Part shown: one piece after another, positions 23,924 through 33,704 of the stretch
How the letters are laid out: each line of letters starts with the position of its first letter
Numbering within the stretch: position 1 is the first letter of the stretch
Origin: JANNYA01 sp031422315
GTDB lineage: Bacteria; Pseudomonadota; Gammaproteobacteria; Xanthomonadales; SZUA-5
Reading direction: 5' to 3'
DNA length: 64,000 nt
NCBI GenBank assembly: GCA_031422315.1
Contig: JANOQN010000042.1
Coordinates: 1-64,000, forward strand
Position numbers and translations under genes: made by a program
The notes under the pieces: generated by a model
The model's database searches: none
Told to the model about the DNA's origin: nothing
The model's input: only the letters and a program-made list of their open reading frames with translations

Positions 23924-26638
23924 ATGCCACGTCAAGTTGACTTTGAACCCGTTGACGCACCGCTGCGGGATGACGTCAGCCGCTTAGGCCAGCTGATTGG
24001 TGAGGTTTTGACCGATCAGGCCGGCCCTGATCTGCTTGCCACCGTCGAACAAGTGCGCAAGTTGGCGATTGCGCGCCGTGAAGGCAAGGTTGAGATTGGC
24101 GAGTTGACTGCGAGCCTGGATGCGCTGGATTTTGCGCAGATTGAGCCGGTGGTGCGAGCGTTTGGCGTGTACTTTCAAAGCGTCAACGTGGCGGAGCGTA
24201 TGCACCGCGTGCGGCGGCGGCTAGACTATCAGCGCACCGATGCCGCGCCGCAGCCCGGCGGCGTACACGCGGCGCTGCTGGCTTTGCAGCAGTCCGGCGT
24301 TTCGCTGGCTGAGCTGCACGCTTTTTTGCCAACGCTGGATATCGAGCCGGTGTTTACGGCGCACCCGACCGAGGCAACGCGCCGCACGATGCTGGAAAAA
24401 GAACACGCGGTAGTTGCCGCGCTGATGTCGATGGTGGAAAAACGCCTAACGCCGCGTGAGGCGCAAGCGATTAACGAGCGGCTGCGATTAGCGCTTACCA
24501 CCGCTTGGCAAACCGCCGAGCAGTCCAGCGAACGCCCGACGGTGTCGGATGAATTGAACCACGTTAGCTTTTATTTGACCGACGTGCTGTATCGGGTGGT
24601 GCCCAGCTATTTTGAAGAGTTTGAGTTCGCGCTGCGTGCGGTTTACGGCGAAGCGGCCATCACTTTGCAGGGCTATCTGCACAGTATTCCAACCCACCTG
24701 CATTTTGCGCTGTGGGTCGGCGGCGATATGGATGGCAACCCGAATGTGGGCGCGAAAACTATTGCCGCGACGCTAAGCCGATTGCGCAGTTTATTGCTGG
24801 AACGCTACCGCACCGATGTGCTGACGTTGGCGCGCATTTTGAGCCAATCTAGTGAGCGCGTCGACGTAACGCCGGCACTGCTGGCGCGCATCCAGCACTA
24901 TCGGGTACTGCTGCCAAAAGCGGCGGTGAATCTCAACAGCCGCTATGGCGATATGCCTTACCGGCAATTGCTGTTGCTGATTGCCGCGCGGCTTAGCCAA
25001 AGCGGCAAGGCGGTTGCGCCAGGCTATGCGAACGTGGGCGAATTTGCGCTTGATCTAGCGTTGATTGAAGCGAGCTTGCAGGCGAATCGCGGCGCCTTTG
25101 CCGGGCTGTTTCCACTATCTCGCTTGCAGCGGAGAGTCGCGTGTTTTGGCTTTCATTTTGCCAGGCTCGATCAGCGCCAGGATTCGCGCGTGCATGCGCG
25201 CGCGCTGGCCGAGCTGTTGACTGATCCAGACTGGCCAGGCCGCAGCAGCGCTGAGCGCACCGAAGCGCTATCGTTAGTGCTGAGCCGCAAGCGCAAAGCC
25301 CGTAAGGCTGAAGGTGCGGAAGCGCAGTCGGTGCTGCAGGTTTTCAAACAGCTGGACGCCAGCCGCCAGCAATACGGTAGCGCTGCGTTAGGGCCGTACA
25401 TTATTAGCATGACGCGCGATGTCGCCGATGTGCTCAGCGTGCTGGCATTGGCCGAATGCGCGGTGCGCGGCAGCAGTGGTGCCCTTGATGTGGTGCCATT
25501 GTTTGAGACGGTCGAGGATCTACGCACCGCCAGCGAGATCATGCAGCAGCTGCTTAGCAATCCACACTACCGCGCGCATTTGAGCCTGCGCGCAGATCGG
25601 CAAATGGTGATGCTCGGCTATTCTGACAGCAGCAAAGATGGCGGCCTGCTGGCATCGCGCTGGGCCTTGCAGCGCGCACAGGTTGAGCTGATGGAAGTGG
25701 CGCACAGCAGCGGTATTGCGCTGCAATTTTTCCACGGCCGAGGTGGCTCCGCGAGCCGAGGCGGCGGCAAAACCGAACGCGCTGTAATGTCGGCTCCGCG
25801 CGGCTCTGTGCAGGGCAGCCTGCGCTTGACCGAGCAGGGCGAAGTCATCCACCGCAAATACGGCATGCGCGCACTGGCGTCACGCAACTTAGAGCAAATG
25901 AGCGCCGCCGTGATGCGCGCCACGCTGCGCCCACGCCCACCCGAACCGCGCGAAGCATTTTGGCGCGAAGCTATGGCGCATATGTCCGCCACCAGCATGA
26001 ATGGCTATCGCGCGCTGGTGTATGAGGACGTCAACTTCGTGCCGTATTTTCGGCTTGCCACGCCGATTGATGTGATCGAGCGCATGCGCATAGGCTCACG
26101 CCCTTCCCGGCGCGGCACCGGCGGCTTAGAAAGTCTGCGTGCGATTCCCTGGGTTTTCAGCTGGTCGCAAACCCGCTGCGGCTTAAGCGCCTGGTATGGC
26201 GTTGGCACCGGCTTGCAGGCCGGCATCGCAAGATTCGGCCTGCCCGCGCTGCAAGAGATGGCGCGCGACTGGGCGTTTTTCGACACCTTAATTGACGACG
26301 TAGAAATGGTGCTGGCGAAAGCCGATTTAGCTATCGCAAAAAGCTACTCCGAGCTAGCCGGAGATTTACACGACAGCTTCTTCCCGCGCATCAGCAAAGA
26401 GTTCGAACGCACCCGCAGCGCGGTATTAGCCATCAAGGGCGCGGGCGAGCTGCTCAGCCAAGATCGCCGATTGGCACTGTCAATTCGCCTTCGCAACCCG
26501 TACATCGATCCGCTCAGCCTGATGCAAATTCGCCTGCTGAAACAATGGCGCGCCGCAGATCGCCCAGAGAATGAGCTGTTTCGCGGATTGCTGAGTACGG
26601 TAAATGGGATTGCGCAGGGGTTGCAAAATACCGGGTGA
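23924..26638 (+). CDS. ppc: Phosphoenolpyruvate carboxylase
   Basis: A 904-aa anaplerotic enzyme converting PEP plus bicarbonate to oxaloacetate. The catalytic His147 is in VFTAHPTEATRRT, followed by GYSDSSKDGG (about 565-574), the FHGRGGSASRGGG loop (about 602-615), the RAIPWVFSWSQTR segment and the conserved C-terminal QNTG. Full length compared with bacterial PEPC. It is monocistronic and ends before a strong hairpin terminator. Confidence 0.98.
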   Translation: MPRQVDFEPVDAPLRDDVSRLGQLIGEVLTDQAGPDLLATVEQVRKLAIARREGKVEIGELTASLDALDFAQIEPVVRAFGVYFQSVNVAERMHRVRRRLDYQRTDAAPQPGGVHAALLALQQSGVSLAELHAFLPTLDIEPVFTAHPTEATRRTMLEKEHAVVAALMSMVEKRLTPREAQAINERLRLALTTAWQTAEQSSERPTVSDELNHVSFYLTDVLYRVVPSYFEEFEFALRAVYGEAAITLQGYLHSIPTHLHFALWVGGDMDGNPNVGAKTIAATLSRLRSLLLERYRTDVLTLARILSQSSERVDVTPALLARIQHYRVLLPKAAVNLNSRYGDMPYRQLLLLIAARLSQSGKAVAPGYANVGEFALDLALIEASLQANRGAFAGLFPLSRLQRRVACFGFHFARLDQRQDSRVHARALAELLTDPDWPGRSSAERTEALSLVLSRKRKARKAEGAEAQSVLQVFKQLDASRQQYGSAALGPYIISMTRDVADVLSVLALAECAVRGSSGALDVVPLFETVEDLRTASEIMQQLLSNPHYRAHLSLRADRQMVMLGYSDSSKDGGLLASRWALQRAQVELMEVAHSSGIALQFFHGRGGSASRGGGKTERAVMSAPRGSVQGSLRLTEQGEVIHRKYGMRALASRNLEQMSAAVMRATLRPRPPEPREAFWREAMAHMSATSMNGYRALVYEDVNFVPYFRLATPIDVIERMRIGSRPSRRGTGGLESLRAIPWVFSWSQTRCGLSAWYGVGTGLQAGIARFGLPALQEMARDWAFFDTLIDDVEMVLAKADLAIAKSYSELAGDLHDSFFPRISKEFERTRSAVLAIKGAGELLSQDRRLALSIRLRNPYIDPLSLMQIRLLKQWRAADRPENELFRGLLSTVNGIAQGLQNTG

Positions 26639-26696
26639 CATTCGCGCAATTCTAACAATTTGGCAAGCGGAAATGCGTAGGCATGTACACCAGTAC

Positions 26697-26757
26697 CGAA
26701 ATGGCTGCACGTCATCGGTATTGCTTGCAATTTCGATGACGTGCAGCGCCCATTTCG
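26697..26757. terminator. Long bidirectional hairpin between convergent genes
   Basis: A 14-bp perfect stem (GCTGCACGTCATCG, 26704-26717, with its complement 26734-26747) around a 16-nt loop is extended by CGAAATG/CATTTCG (26697-26703 and 26751-26757) after a 3-nt bulge. It lies exactly between the ends of ppc and the giant C25 gene and probably ends transcription from both sides, although T-runs are weak. Confidence 0.65.
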
Positions 26758-26769
26758 ACTAGCATCTAC

Positions 26770-29700
26770 TCAACGTAAAGGCTGAGCTGGATCACCAAAC
26801 AATACGATTGAATAGTTTGACTCAATGTGGTCAGGCGCAGTTTCTGCCAAATCACGTTTTGCGTACATGAGTGCTTCACCGATTGTGTTGACATTGCCTC
26901 CGCGCTCATCGAATTGGCCGTCTTCCACCAAATCAAAAAAGCGATTTGCCAAAACCATATGGCTTGCATCTTCAGCCAGACTGGTTGATCCAATCACCGC
27001 CGATGCTAATTGATTCGACCTAAACATCAGTGCGTAGCTCATGGTGTCTTGATTCGGCAGCACAAAGTAATTGTTCCAACAGCCCCATTGACTGATGATG
27101 GCAGGCGGCCCAGATCGAACAATACCGTTGAGTTGTTGTGTGTCCAGCAGATTTTGCAGTGCCCAACGATTCGGACTGGAATGCCCTACATAATTAATCC
27201 AATCAGCACCTCCAGCGAGTGCAGCGCGTGTAGCCTGCTGGGAATCCTCGAAACCAATTTCATCAACCAGACCATAGCTCTTGACTTGTGTCTGCCGCAG
27301 ATAGCTAAAATTCGCTCGGCTATTTTGGGCGAAACTCTCACTGCCGCTGGAATTGCCCGCGCTGGCAAAGTAGCGCAGTGCGGGTTGCGCGCTGCGTTCG
27401 ATAATCGACTCAATGGCGCGCGCAAGATCGGCATTGGTGCGAGCCGGGATACGCGCGAGCGCGGTGTCGGGCGCACCATCACGATTGAAATCAGCATAGT
27501 ACGCATCGCTTGCCGCGAAGCGCACAATTTCATCCGCGCGGCGATAGAACGTCGGCAAAAAACTCTGCGTACCGAGCCCTAAGTAGTTGTGGTAGTCGTA
27601 GCTATCGCCGCCCACTAGCAAGACAAAGCGCGGGCGAATCTGCGCGATTACTCTGGCTATGGCATCAGGATCCGCTTCGTTTCCGGATTCAAGGGCGTAG
27701 ATTTCATTCGTTCGAAGCACCGTTGTGCGATAGCCGCGCTGCCGCTGCAAAGCCAACAGCGGCGCCAACTCGGCCTCGAACTGCGGATGCGTGACGATCA
27801 AATAATCGACATTGTCGGGCATTACGGCGACAGGAGCGGCCGCAATGACCTCAGGGCTCGCAACTTGGTTTTCAGGTGTCAACATGAGCGCATTCACGTC
27901 GCCTAGCAAACGCGTATCTTGGTTGATCAGATCGCGGCTAATACGCCCCTGATGCTCAGTCCAGAGCACGCTATTGCCAGTCACGCCGCGCAAATCAAAA
28001 GTGCCGAGCTCAAAGCCGGATTGGAACAGCAAATCATTGTTAGCGATGGCGGTGCCAAAGCTGCCAAATTGCAATTGCCCAACGTCGGCGCGCGCTCGAC
28101 GCTGGTATTGCACGCTAAAGCCATCCAGCAACACCAAGTCTGCAGTATAGCCAGTATCTGCTAGCACACGGATGCTGAGCTGATTGTCTCGATCGCGAAG
28201 CGCATTTGCGTCTACATTGAATTGTAAGTCAGCGGCAGTGAGGCCATCAAATCGTTGTGATCCGAGCGAACGGCCATTGAGCACGATTTCAACGCTGTGA
28301 TCTGGCGAAACGCCAGCAAAGTCCAAGCCACCCCAGAGGTTGACGGTAAGCGCTGCTGGCCCCGTGACTAGCTCTGGCAGGTCAAAACTGCGATTTACAC
28401 TCACTGGCGCGGTTCGGGCCAAAATGCGTTCGTCGTACCAAGGCTCTGCGCCCGGTGCGCTAAAGCTATATTGCCTATTCGGCGCGGCGGAGTAGCGCGA
28501 ACTAAAGCTCGGGATATTGTTTGCCAACGCAGGCCCGCCGATTGCGCCGCGCGATACCTCTATGACTGAACTAGGCGCAACCACAATACGGTAAGCCTTG
28601 GCCGGGCCATACAAGGACACTCGCGCCTGACCTAGCCATTCGAGGTAACAGCCAGGGCCAAACGTGGTTGCGGCAAAATTCTCACAATGCACCACTCGCG
28701 GAATAGCGCGCCCTTTTTCGATCAACGCAATTGTTGAAGAGTTCTGATTGCTTGGCCAGCCGAGTGCCTGTAGCGTTTCAAAACGCACGCGCTGCACGCC
28801 ATCTTGCCGCACGTAAGCAATCGCCTCGGGCTTTTGACCAATTCTTCGTTGAGGTAAATTGCTGCGGCTCTCACGTTGCACGCCGTTCCAATCTATTGCG
28901 ACCTCGATAGGTACACTACCCAGCGATTGCCCAACGGCAATCGGCGTTTGGAAGCGCGAGCGACCCAAGAGATCAAGGTCCTCAATACGAATTTCGTTCA
29001 CCGCATTTCCATCAACGGTGATGCGGTAGCTGCGTGCTTGCATGCTATCTCCGCCCTGCGCCGGTATCAGCTCGGATAGCACGCGCCATTGGCTATCGGC
29101 ATCCACACGACCCCACACGCGATAACCCAAATGCGACACTTCTGTCGCAACACTAAATTGCACCTCAAGCTGCTCGCTGCCAACGCTACGCGTACTGATC
29201 TGAGCCAACGTGACCGGCGACGAAATAAAATCCCCGCCAAAAATTGCAGCGCCCATGCTTTCCGCGGTGGTGTGAGTGCGTTCGACATCTCCATCATCGT
29301 CCTCATCGACATCCACCGTCATGGAAACTGCGTTGCCACTCGGAGTAGTCATAACGCAACGTCGTAGCCATCCGCCATCCGTGTCATTACGGCTTTGCTT
29401 ACCCACGAAACCACGCAAATTTGCCAACGCTGGCGCAGTGGGGAAAGTCATGCCAGTCAGCACAGTTGAGTCGCAGGTATCGTTCGCGGTGCCCTGTCCT
29501 GTTGCTAGTGCCAGCGGTGTGCCACTGGTAGTAAATAAGTCCACTGACACGGGCCGTTCAATCGCCACATATCCGATGGATTCAGTGTTGTCCAAACCCG
29601 GAATACCGGCATCATCATCATTGACTTCCGACACTTCCAATGCGACATCAAACCCGGTGCTGGTGACATTATTCATCACCGTTGTTTCCCAGTTCGCCGA

Positions 29701-32700
29701 CGAATTACGCAGGCTAGTCACTGGGCCTAAAAGATTCGGGCCTTCATTGTTCCAAGTCTGCACCGTACTGAGTACAACCGGCGCATCGGTGAATGTGTTG
29801 GCAACCACATCGGTGGGGAAACTGACAGCAGTCCAACTGGTTAGCGCCCATGAAGTAAATGTGCCTGGGCCGCGCTGATGACTATTGGTTGTCACAATAC
29901 CGACTTTGACTAAAGGCCCGGGTGCACTTCCGCGATTAGACGATGTGATGCGCGTGGTGTCTCGCGGCAAGCGATACGAACCGGGCGAAGCCGCGAGCCA
30001 ATCAACGCTCACCGCACCGCCAAGCCCCGTGCATCCACCACAGCCCGGGGCCTCGACTTGGATCACATCAAACCCATCTCGGCGTACACTGGCAATGCGC
30101 AACGAAGCTGGATCGAGGTTGTCATTGCTCGGTTGTACAATGACGACTGGCGGTAAGGCGAAAGGCTTACTAAAGCGCACCGAACCTAGGCGGTTAGTGC
30201 CATTAATGGTTGCATTCAAGCTTACCCTTCCTACTTGAAAGCCTGAGTCGGTGGATGTTACTGGCGTATTGCTGTAACACAAAGTCAGATCGTTCAACAC
30301 GGGCGTTACCGCGCCGGAACTAGTGGTCAGGAATGCTTTGTAGCGCAGGTAGCGAAAGCCCCGGAAATTGTTTACGCCGGAAGTCGTTAATGGCACCGCA
30401 AAGAAAGTGCTCGCGGTGTTATCGGGGCCGACAAAGTTGAACGGGCCAGCAGGCGCGTCGGAACCTGCCAGCTGCACGCGCAAGGTGGTACTCGCGGGCG
30501 CAGTGCCATTGCTGGCTAGCGTCCAGTTCGCTTGTTGCCCCACTGGTGAGTTAGCGAACTTGTTGTTCGAGGTGAAATCACCAGGGCTCTGGAAGCCAGT
30601 ATTGACGAATACTTGAAAGCCGATGTCGGTCGTCGCTCCCGAAGTTAGCGGTGCAGTCCAAGTCACTCCAGTGTCTCCGGAGGTAACGCGCGTGCCACCC
30701 GCGTAGACGCTCGCTGCACTGCGTGTGATCGCAGCGATACCAGCCGAGGGGATCGTTGACGCGCGAATGGCGATCGCATAAACGGTTCCGGCGGTAATGG
30801 CTGCGGGTGAGGAAAATATCGCAGCAAAATTACTTGCGGCGCCGCTGGTATTACCTACAACCGTTGCTGCCGCTAGATCTGGCCCCGTCGGTAATCCAGC
30901 AACGGTCGCACGGATGCTAACGGTATAGGTAGGCGCGGTGCCAGTACAACTCGAGCAAAAAGCGTTAAAAGTCACTGTTGGTACGGTCCCAGAAAGACCA
31001 GCGGTAAAGGTCTGCCCGCTCCAGGATGCCGCGGTAATGCCATTGCCACTGGTAGAAAGCGTTGCATTACTTTGATCCACCGCAGCGGCATTCGAAAGCT
31101 GCACATTGCCTCCGCCCGTTAAATTGATGTTGCCGCTTGTTATGCCGGTCTGGAAGTTCACTAGCGTGGTGTCGGTAAAGCATTGCGTGCCGGTTGCCGC
31201 AAGCGAAAGTGCAAAATTCTGCGTGGTGACGCCGCTGCCAATCACAATATTCGCCTGCGAACCATTGACGTATCCGTTTGCGCTAGCTGTTTCCAGTTGA
31301 TACGAGCCAGCTGGCAAGCTGCCAAAGGAGTAAACGCCGGCATTGTTTGTGACCGCGGCACGCGCGCCTAATTGAACGATTGCGTTAGCAATGGGTGCTC
31401 CGCCAATGACCGCCGTGACGGTGCCGGTCAAGCTGCCACCCGAAGCCACACTGGTGCAATTTGCGGTCGGGTAGCGAAACGAACCAATACGGGTGTTCCA
31501 GGCGGTGCCGTTTGCTTGAAAGTATTCGGTGGTGAACCAAAATGTGCAGCCATCGACGGGGTCTAACGTCATGGTGGCGTAATCGCCCCAGCGATTGCCA
31601 CTGGTTTTGGTACCTGCGCCATTGATTAGCACTTGCTCGGTTTGAGGCAAGGTATTTACAACATCACTGGCAAACCGGCCCGCGTAGCGAATTGCCGGCC
31701 GCGTAGTGGCGCCAGAGAGGCTGTAGCCAACGGCCATATTGCCCGCACGATCTACGGCTAAACTAGGAATATACCGGCTTTCGGTATCCGGGTTATGGAC
31801 TGCTGCTTGCACAGCACTTGCCGCCAACGTTCCGCCGGTGATGTTTAATTGCGCCCAGTAAACCGCAGCCTGGGAAGCGCTTGAACCTAGCACCGTAAAA
31901 CTATTCCAGAGCGATTCGGTACCCGCCAAATTGACGTATTGGTTCTGCATCATTAAGCGCGAGCCCAACGTGTCATTGGCTGCGCCGCCGGTGCCACTTG
32001 GAACCGTCCCTGGAGGATCGGCATAGGTCGGGATTGCAGCGTTGCTAGGCCCAGTGAAGGTAGACAAAACTGGCGCGCTCCAGTTGACCGCAAACTTGTA
32101 AAGCTGTACCGAGTTAAAGAAGCTGGCATTCGATACGTAATAGTTAGGCGAGCCAGCAGGCGGAGTGCCAGTTTGCAAGCGCGCATTGGAGGGCAAAACC
32201 GTGAATTCATTGGCAGGTAGATCAAAACGAATCAAGCCAGGATTCGGATCACCCGCATACATTTTCATTTTGTCGAACGCGTATACGCGCGCGTTCTGAT
32301 AGCCGCCGCCCGAAGCGTAAGCGAACATGTTGAAAGTCATGTAAAGACCGTCAGGCCAAATGGCAAACTTGCCGTAATCACCCAGGCCGCCAGTGGTATT
32401 GAAGGAATAAAAATTCCAGCCACCAGATACCGGATCACCACTGCGAGAAACTGCAAAACACTGCAGCATGCCGGGCGGATTGATCACATTGTTGCCGCCA
32501 TCGAGTTGGAAGGCGAAATCGGTAATGATCCAACGATCCTCAAAACTATCGTACAAAACTACTGGATCCCCAAAATTTTCGGTATCACAGATATTGCCGA
32601 ACGCGCCTTGGCTCATGAAGGCATCTAAAGTTAACCCGACTACTCGCACGCCATCCGATTTGCGATAAATGCCAATAGACGAATTAACGCTTTGGATAAA

Positions 32701-33105
32701 ATGATTCGGCCCCACATCGCCGACCGTATCAGGCGGAGAACCTGCACCAAAGTTGGCAAAATCAAGCCCTTCAAACGTAATTGTCGGCGTCGGCACCGGC
32801 GCGCGCACAATCGGGCCAATTGGAACTTGCAACATCCAATCCACGTTCGGGATGCCCTCAAGCACGCCACGCTGAAAACCAATGCGATGCCGTTCCGGAA
32901 TTTCACGTTGAATAAGTGGGCCTTTAGCAATGGAACGCAGATCGCCAAGGAAAGGCTTACCTGCGATTATCGTTGCTATTTGAGGTTTTACATCGAGTGC
33001 TTGCGTACTGTTCGGCGCACTAGTGCGCTGTTCTTGGTTTTGTGCGAAAGCAAAAACGCCCAACAGCAGCGCAGCGAGAAAAGTACTAAGTTTGATCGAG
33101 TTCAC
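26770..33105 (-). CDS. Giant exported protein with C-terminal gingipain-type (C25) peptidase domain
   Basis: A 2111-aa secreted protein from a GTG start with AGGT upstream. A signal peptide (4-21) is followed by a region (about 65-520) with PPDTVGDVGPNHFIQ and DPVVLYDSFEDRWI, a conserved beta-propeller-like exported domain. Next is a carboxypeptidase-regulatory-like fold (about 557-630), several beta-sandwich regions, and a C-terminal peptidase family C25 domain (about 1760-2105) with candidate catalytic His in YVGHSSP (about 1975) and Cys in SQWGCWNN (about 2008). LLFQSGFE near residue 1695, just before the peptidase part, resembles the C-terminal tail of other exported proteins here and may mark an ancient fusion. 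Likely a secreted protease; export route beyond Sec unknown. Confidence 0.8.
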   Translation of the reverse strand: MNSIKLSTFLAALLLGVFAFAQNQEQRTSAPNSTQALDVKPQIATIIAGKPFLGDLRSIAKGPLIQREIPERHRIGFQRGVLEGIPNVDWMLQVPIGPIVRAPVPTPTITFEGLDFANFGAGSPPDTVGDVGPNHFIQSVNSSIGIYRKSDGVRVVGLTLDAFMSQGAFGNICDTENFGDPVVLYDSFEDRWIITDFAFQLDGGNNVINPPGMLQCFAVSRSGDPVSGGWNFYSFNTTGGLGDYGKFAIWPDGLYMTFNMFAYASGGGYQNARVYAFDKMKMYAGDPNPGLIRFDLPANEFTVLPSNARLQTGTPPAGSPNYYVSNASFFNSVQLYKFAVNWSAPVLSTFTGPSNAAIPTYADPPGTVPSGTGGAANDTLGSRLMMQNQYVNLAGTESLWNSFTVLGSSASQAAVYWAQLNITGGTLAASAVQAAVHNPDTESRYIPSLAVDRAGNMAVGYSLSGATTRPAIRYAGRFASDVVNTLPQTEQVLINGAGTKTSGNRWGDYATMTLDPVDGCTFWFTTEYFQANGTAWNTRIGSFRYPTANCTSVASGGSLTGTVTAVIGGAPIANAIVQLGARAAVTNNAGVYSFGSLPAGSYQLETASANGYVNGSQANIVIGSGVTTQNFALSLAATGTQCFTDTTLVNFQTGITSGNINLTGGGNVQLSNAAAVDQSNATLSTSGNGITAASWSGQTFTAGLSGTVPTVTFNAFCSSCTGTAPTYTVSIRATVAGLPTGPDLAAATVVGNTSGAASNFAAIFSSPAAITAGTVYAIAIRASTIPSAGIAAITRSAASVYAGGTRVTSGDTGVTWTAPLTSGATTDIGFQVFVNTGFQSPGDFTSNNKFANSPVGQQANWTLASNGTAPASTTLRVQLAGSDAPAGPFNFVGPDNTASTFFAVPLTTSGVNNFRGFRYLRYKAFLTTSSGAVTPVLNDLTLCYSNTPVTSTDSGFQVGRVSLNATINGTNRLGSVRFSKPFALPPVVIVQPSNDNLDPASLRIASVRRDGFDVIQVEAPGCGGCTGLGGAVSVDWLAASPGSYRLPRDTTRITSSNRGSAPGPLVKVGIVTTNSHQRGPGTFTSWALTSWTAVSFPTDVVANTFTDAPVVLSTVQTWNNEGPNLLGPVTSLRNSSANWETTVMNNVTSTGFDVALEVSEVNDDDAGIPGLDNTESIGYVAIERPVSVDLFTTSGTPLALATGQGTANDTCDSTVLTGMTFPTAPALANLRGFVGKQSRNDTDGGWLRRCVMTTPSGNAVSMTVDVDEDDDGDVERTHTTAESMGAAIFGGDFISSPVTLAQISTRSVGSEQLEVQFSVATEVSHLGYRVWGRVDADSQWRVLSELIPAQGGDSMQARSYRITVDGNAVNEIRIEDLDLLGRSRFQTPIAVGQSLGSVPIEVAIDWNGVQRESRSNLPQRRIGQKPEAIAYVRQDGVQRVRFETLQALGWPSNQNSSTIALIEKGRAIPRVVHCENFAATTFGPGCYLEWLGQARVSLYGPAKAYRIVVAPSSVIEVSRGAIGGPALANNIPSFSSRYSAAPNRQYSFSAPGAEPWYDERILARTAPVSVNRSFDLPELVTGPAALTVNLWGGLDFAGVSPDHSVEIVLNGRSLGSQRFDGLTAADLQFNVDANALRDRDNQLSIRVLADTGYTADLVLLDGFSVQYQRRARADVGQLQFGSFGTAIANNDLLFQSGFELGTFDLRGVTGNSVLWTEHQGRISRDLINQDTRLLGDVNALMLTPENQVASPEVIAAAPVAVMPDNVDYLIVTHPQFEAELAPLLALQRQRGYRTTVLRTNEIYALESGNEADPDAIARVIAQIRPRFVLLVGGDSYDYHNYLGLGTQSFLPTFYRRADEIVRFAASDAYYADFNRDGAPDTALARIPARTNADLARAIESIIERSAQPALRYFASAGNSSGSESFAQNSRANFSYLRQTQVKSYGLVDEIGFEDSQQATRAALAGGADWINYVGHSSPNRWALQNLLDTQQLNGIVRSGPPAIISQWGCWNNYFVLPNQDTMSYALMFRSNQLASAVIGSTSLAEDASHMVLANRFFDLVEDGQFDERGGNVNTIGEALMYAKRDLAETAPDHIESNYSIVLFGDPAQPLR

Positions 33106-33183
33106 GGCACACCTCGGAAATGCAAAACGTGAACCATTTCAACACATAAAAATCATTAGTTCACTACAAAAATGGAGGGGTTT

Positions 33184-33639
33184 ATGGAAATCTTCCAAAG
33201 AAAACGATACGGATTGTTGCAAACGCTCAGGGTCATTTCGACCGATTTCGATTCCAGCGTTTGGATCGACTTTTTCAGAGGCAGCGACACTCCGCAGGTT
33301 GAGCGACTTGATGCGCTATTGTCGACAGCCACAATTATCGTTGGCGATTTGATTGTCACCGAAGTGCTGCAAGGATTTCGGTCTGAACGAGATTTCAAGC
33401 AGGCGCGCAAAACGCTTTCGACATTCAACCGTGTAGAACTTGCCGGTTTGGATATTGCGGTGAAAGCGGCCCACAACTACCGGGCGCTGCACGCTTTGGG
33501 CTTCACCATCCGCAAGACGATCAACACAATCATCGCGGAAAAATGTATTGAAGCCGGGTATACGCTACTCCATGCCGACCGAGATTTCCGAGCGTTTGAA
33601 TTGCACCTGGGTCTTAAAGTCGCATACTCGGAAAGCTAG
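33184..33639 (+). CDS. VapC-like PIN protein, orphan, with substituted catalytic residue
   Basis: 151 aa from the ATG at 33184, which has GGAGGGG 5-6 nt upstream. The VapC core is clear: DSSVWIDFFRG with Asp23, LIVTEVLQGF with Glu60, RKTINTIIAEKC and LLHADRDFRAFE. The third acidic residue, normally Asp in the K-T-I-D-x-x-I-A motif, is Asn here (codon AAC). The N-terminus carries about 20 extra residues before the first PIN strand. No vapB-like antitoxin gene lies upstream or downstream. It may be an inactivated toxin kept for another role, or a decaying one. Confidence 0.8.
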   Translation: MEIFQRKRYGLLQTLRVISTDFDSSVWIDFFRGSDTPQVERLDALLSTATIIVGDLIVTEVLQGFRSERDFKQARKTLSTFNRVELAGLDIAVKAAHNYRALHALGFTIRKTINTIIAEKCIEAGYTLLHADRDFRAFELHLGLKVAYSES

Positions 33640-33642
33640 CAC

Positions 33643-33688
33643 CCGAAGCTGTCAATCTAGCGTTGAAACTAAGCCAGATCAGCTTCGG
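33643..33688. terminator. 9-bp inverted repeat between convergent vapC-like gene and lon
   Basis: CCGAAGCTG (33643-33651) and CAGCTTCGG (33680-33688) form a perfect stem around a 28-nt loop, between the stop of the PIN gene and the stop of lon. Probably a shared terminator; the T content downstream on the plus strand (GGTTTTGCC) is slight. Confidence 0.45.
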
Positions 33689-33704
33689 ATGCGGTTTTGC
33701 CGAG

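Noticed and set aside
29276..30616. Several 80-200 codon open frames antisense to the giant C25 gene
   Set aside because: They are Thr/Ser/Pro-rich mirror images of a repetitive beta-protein gene and show no domains or start signals.
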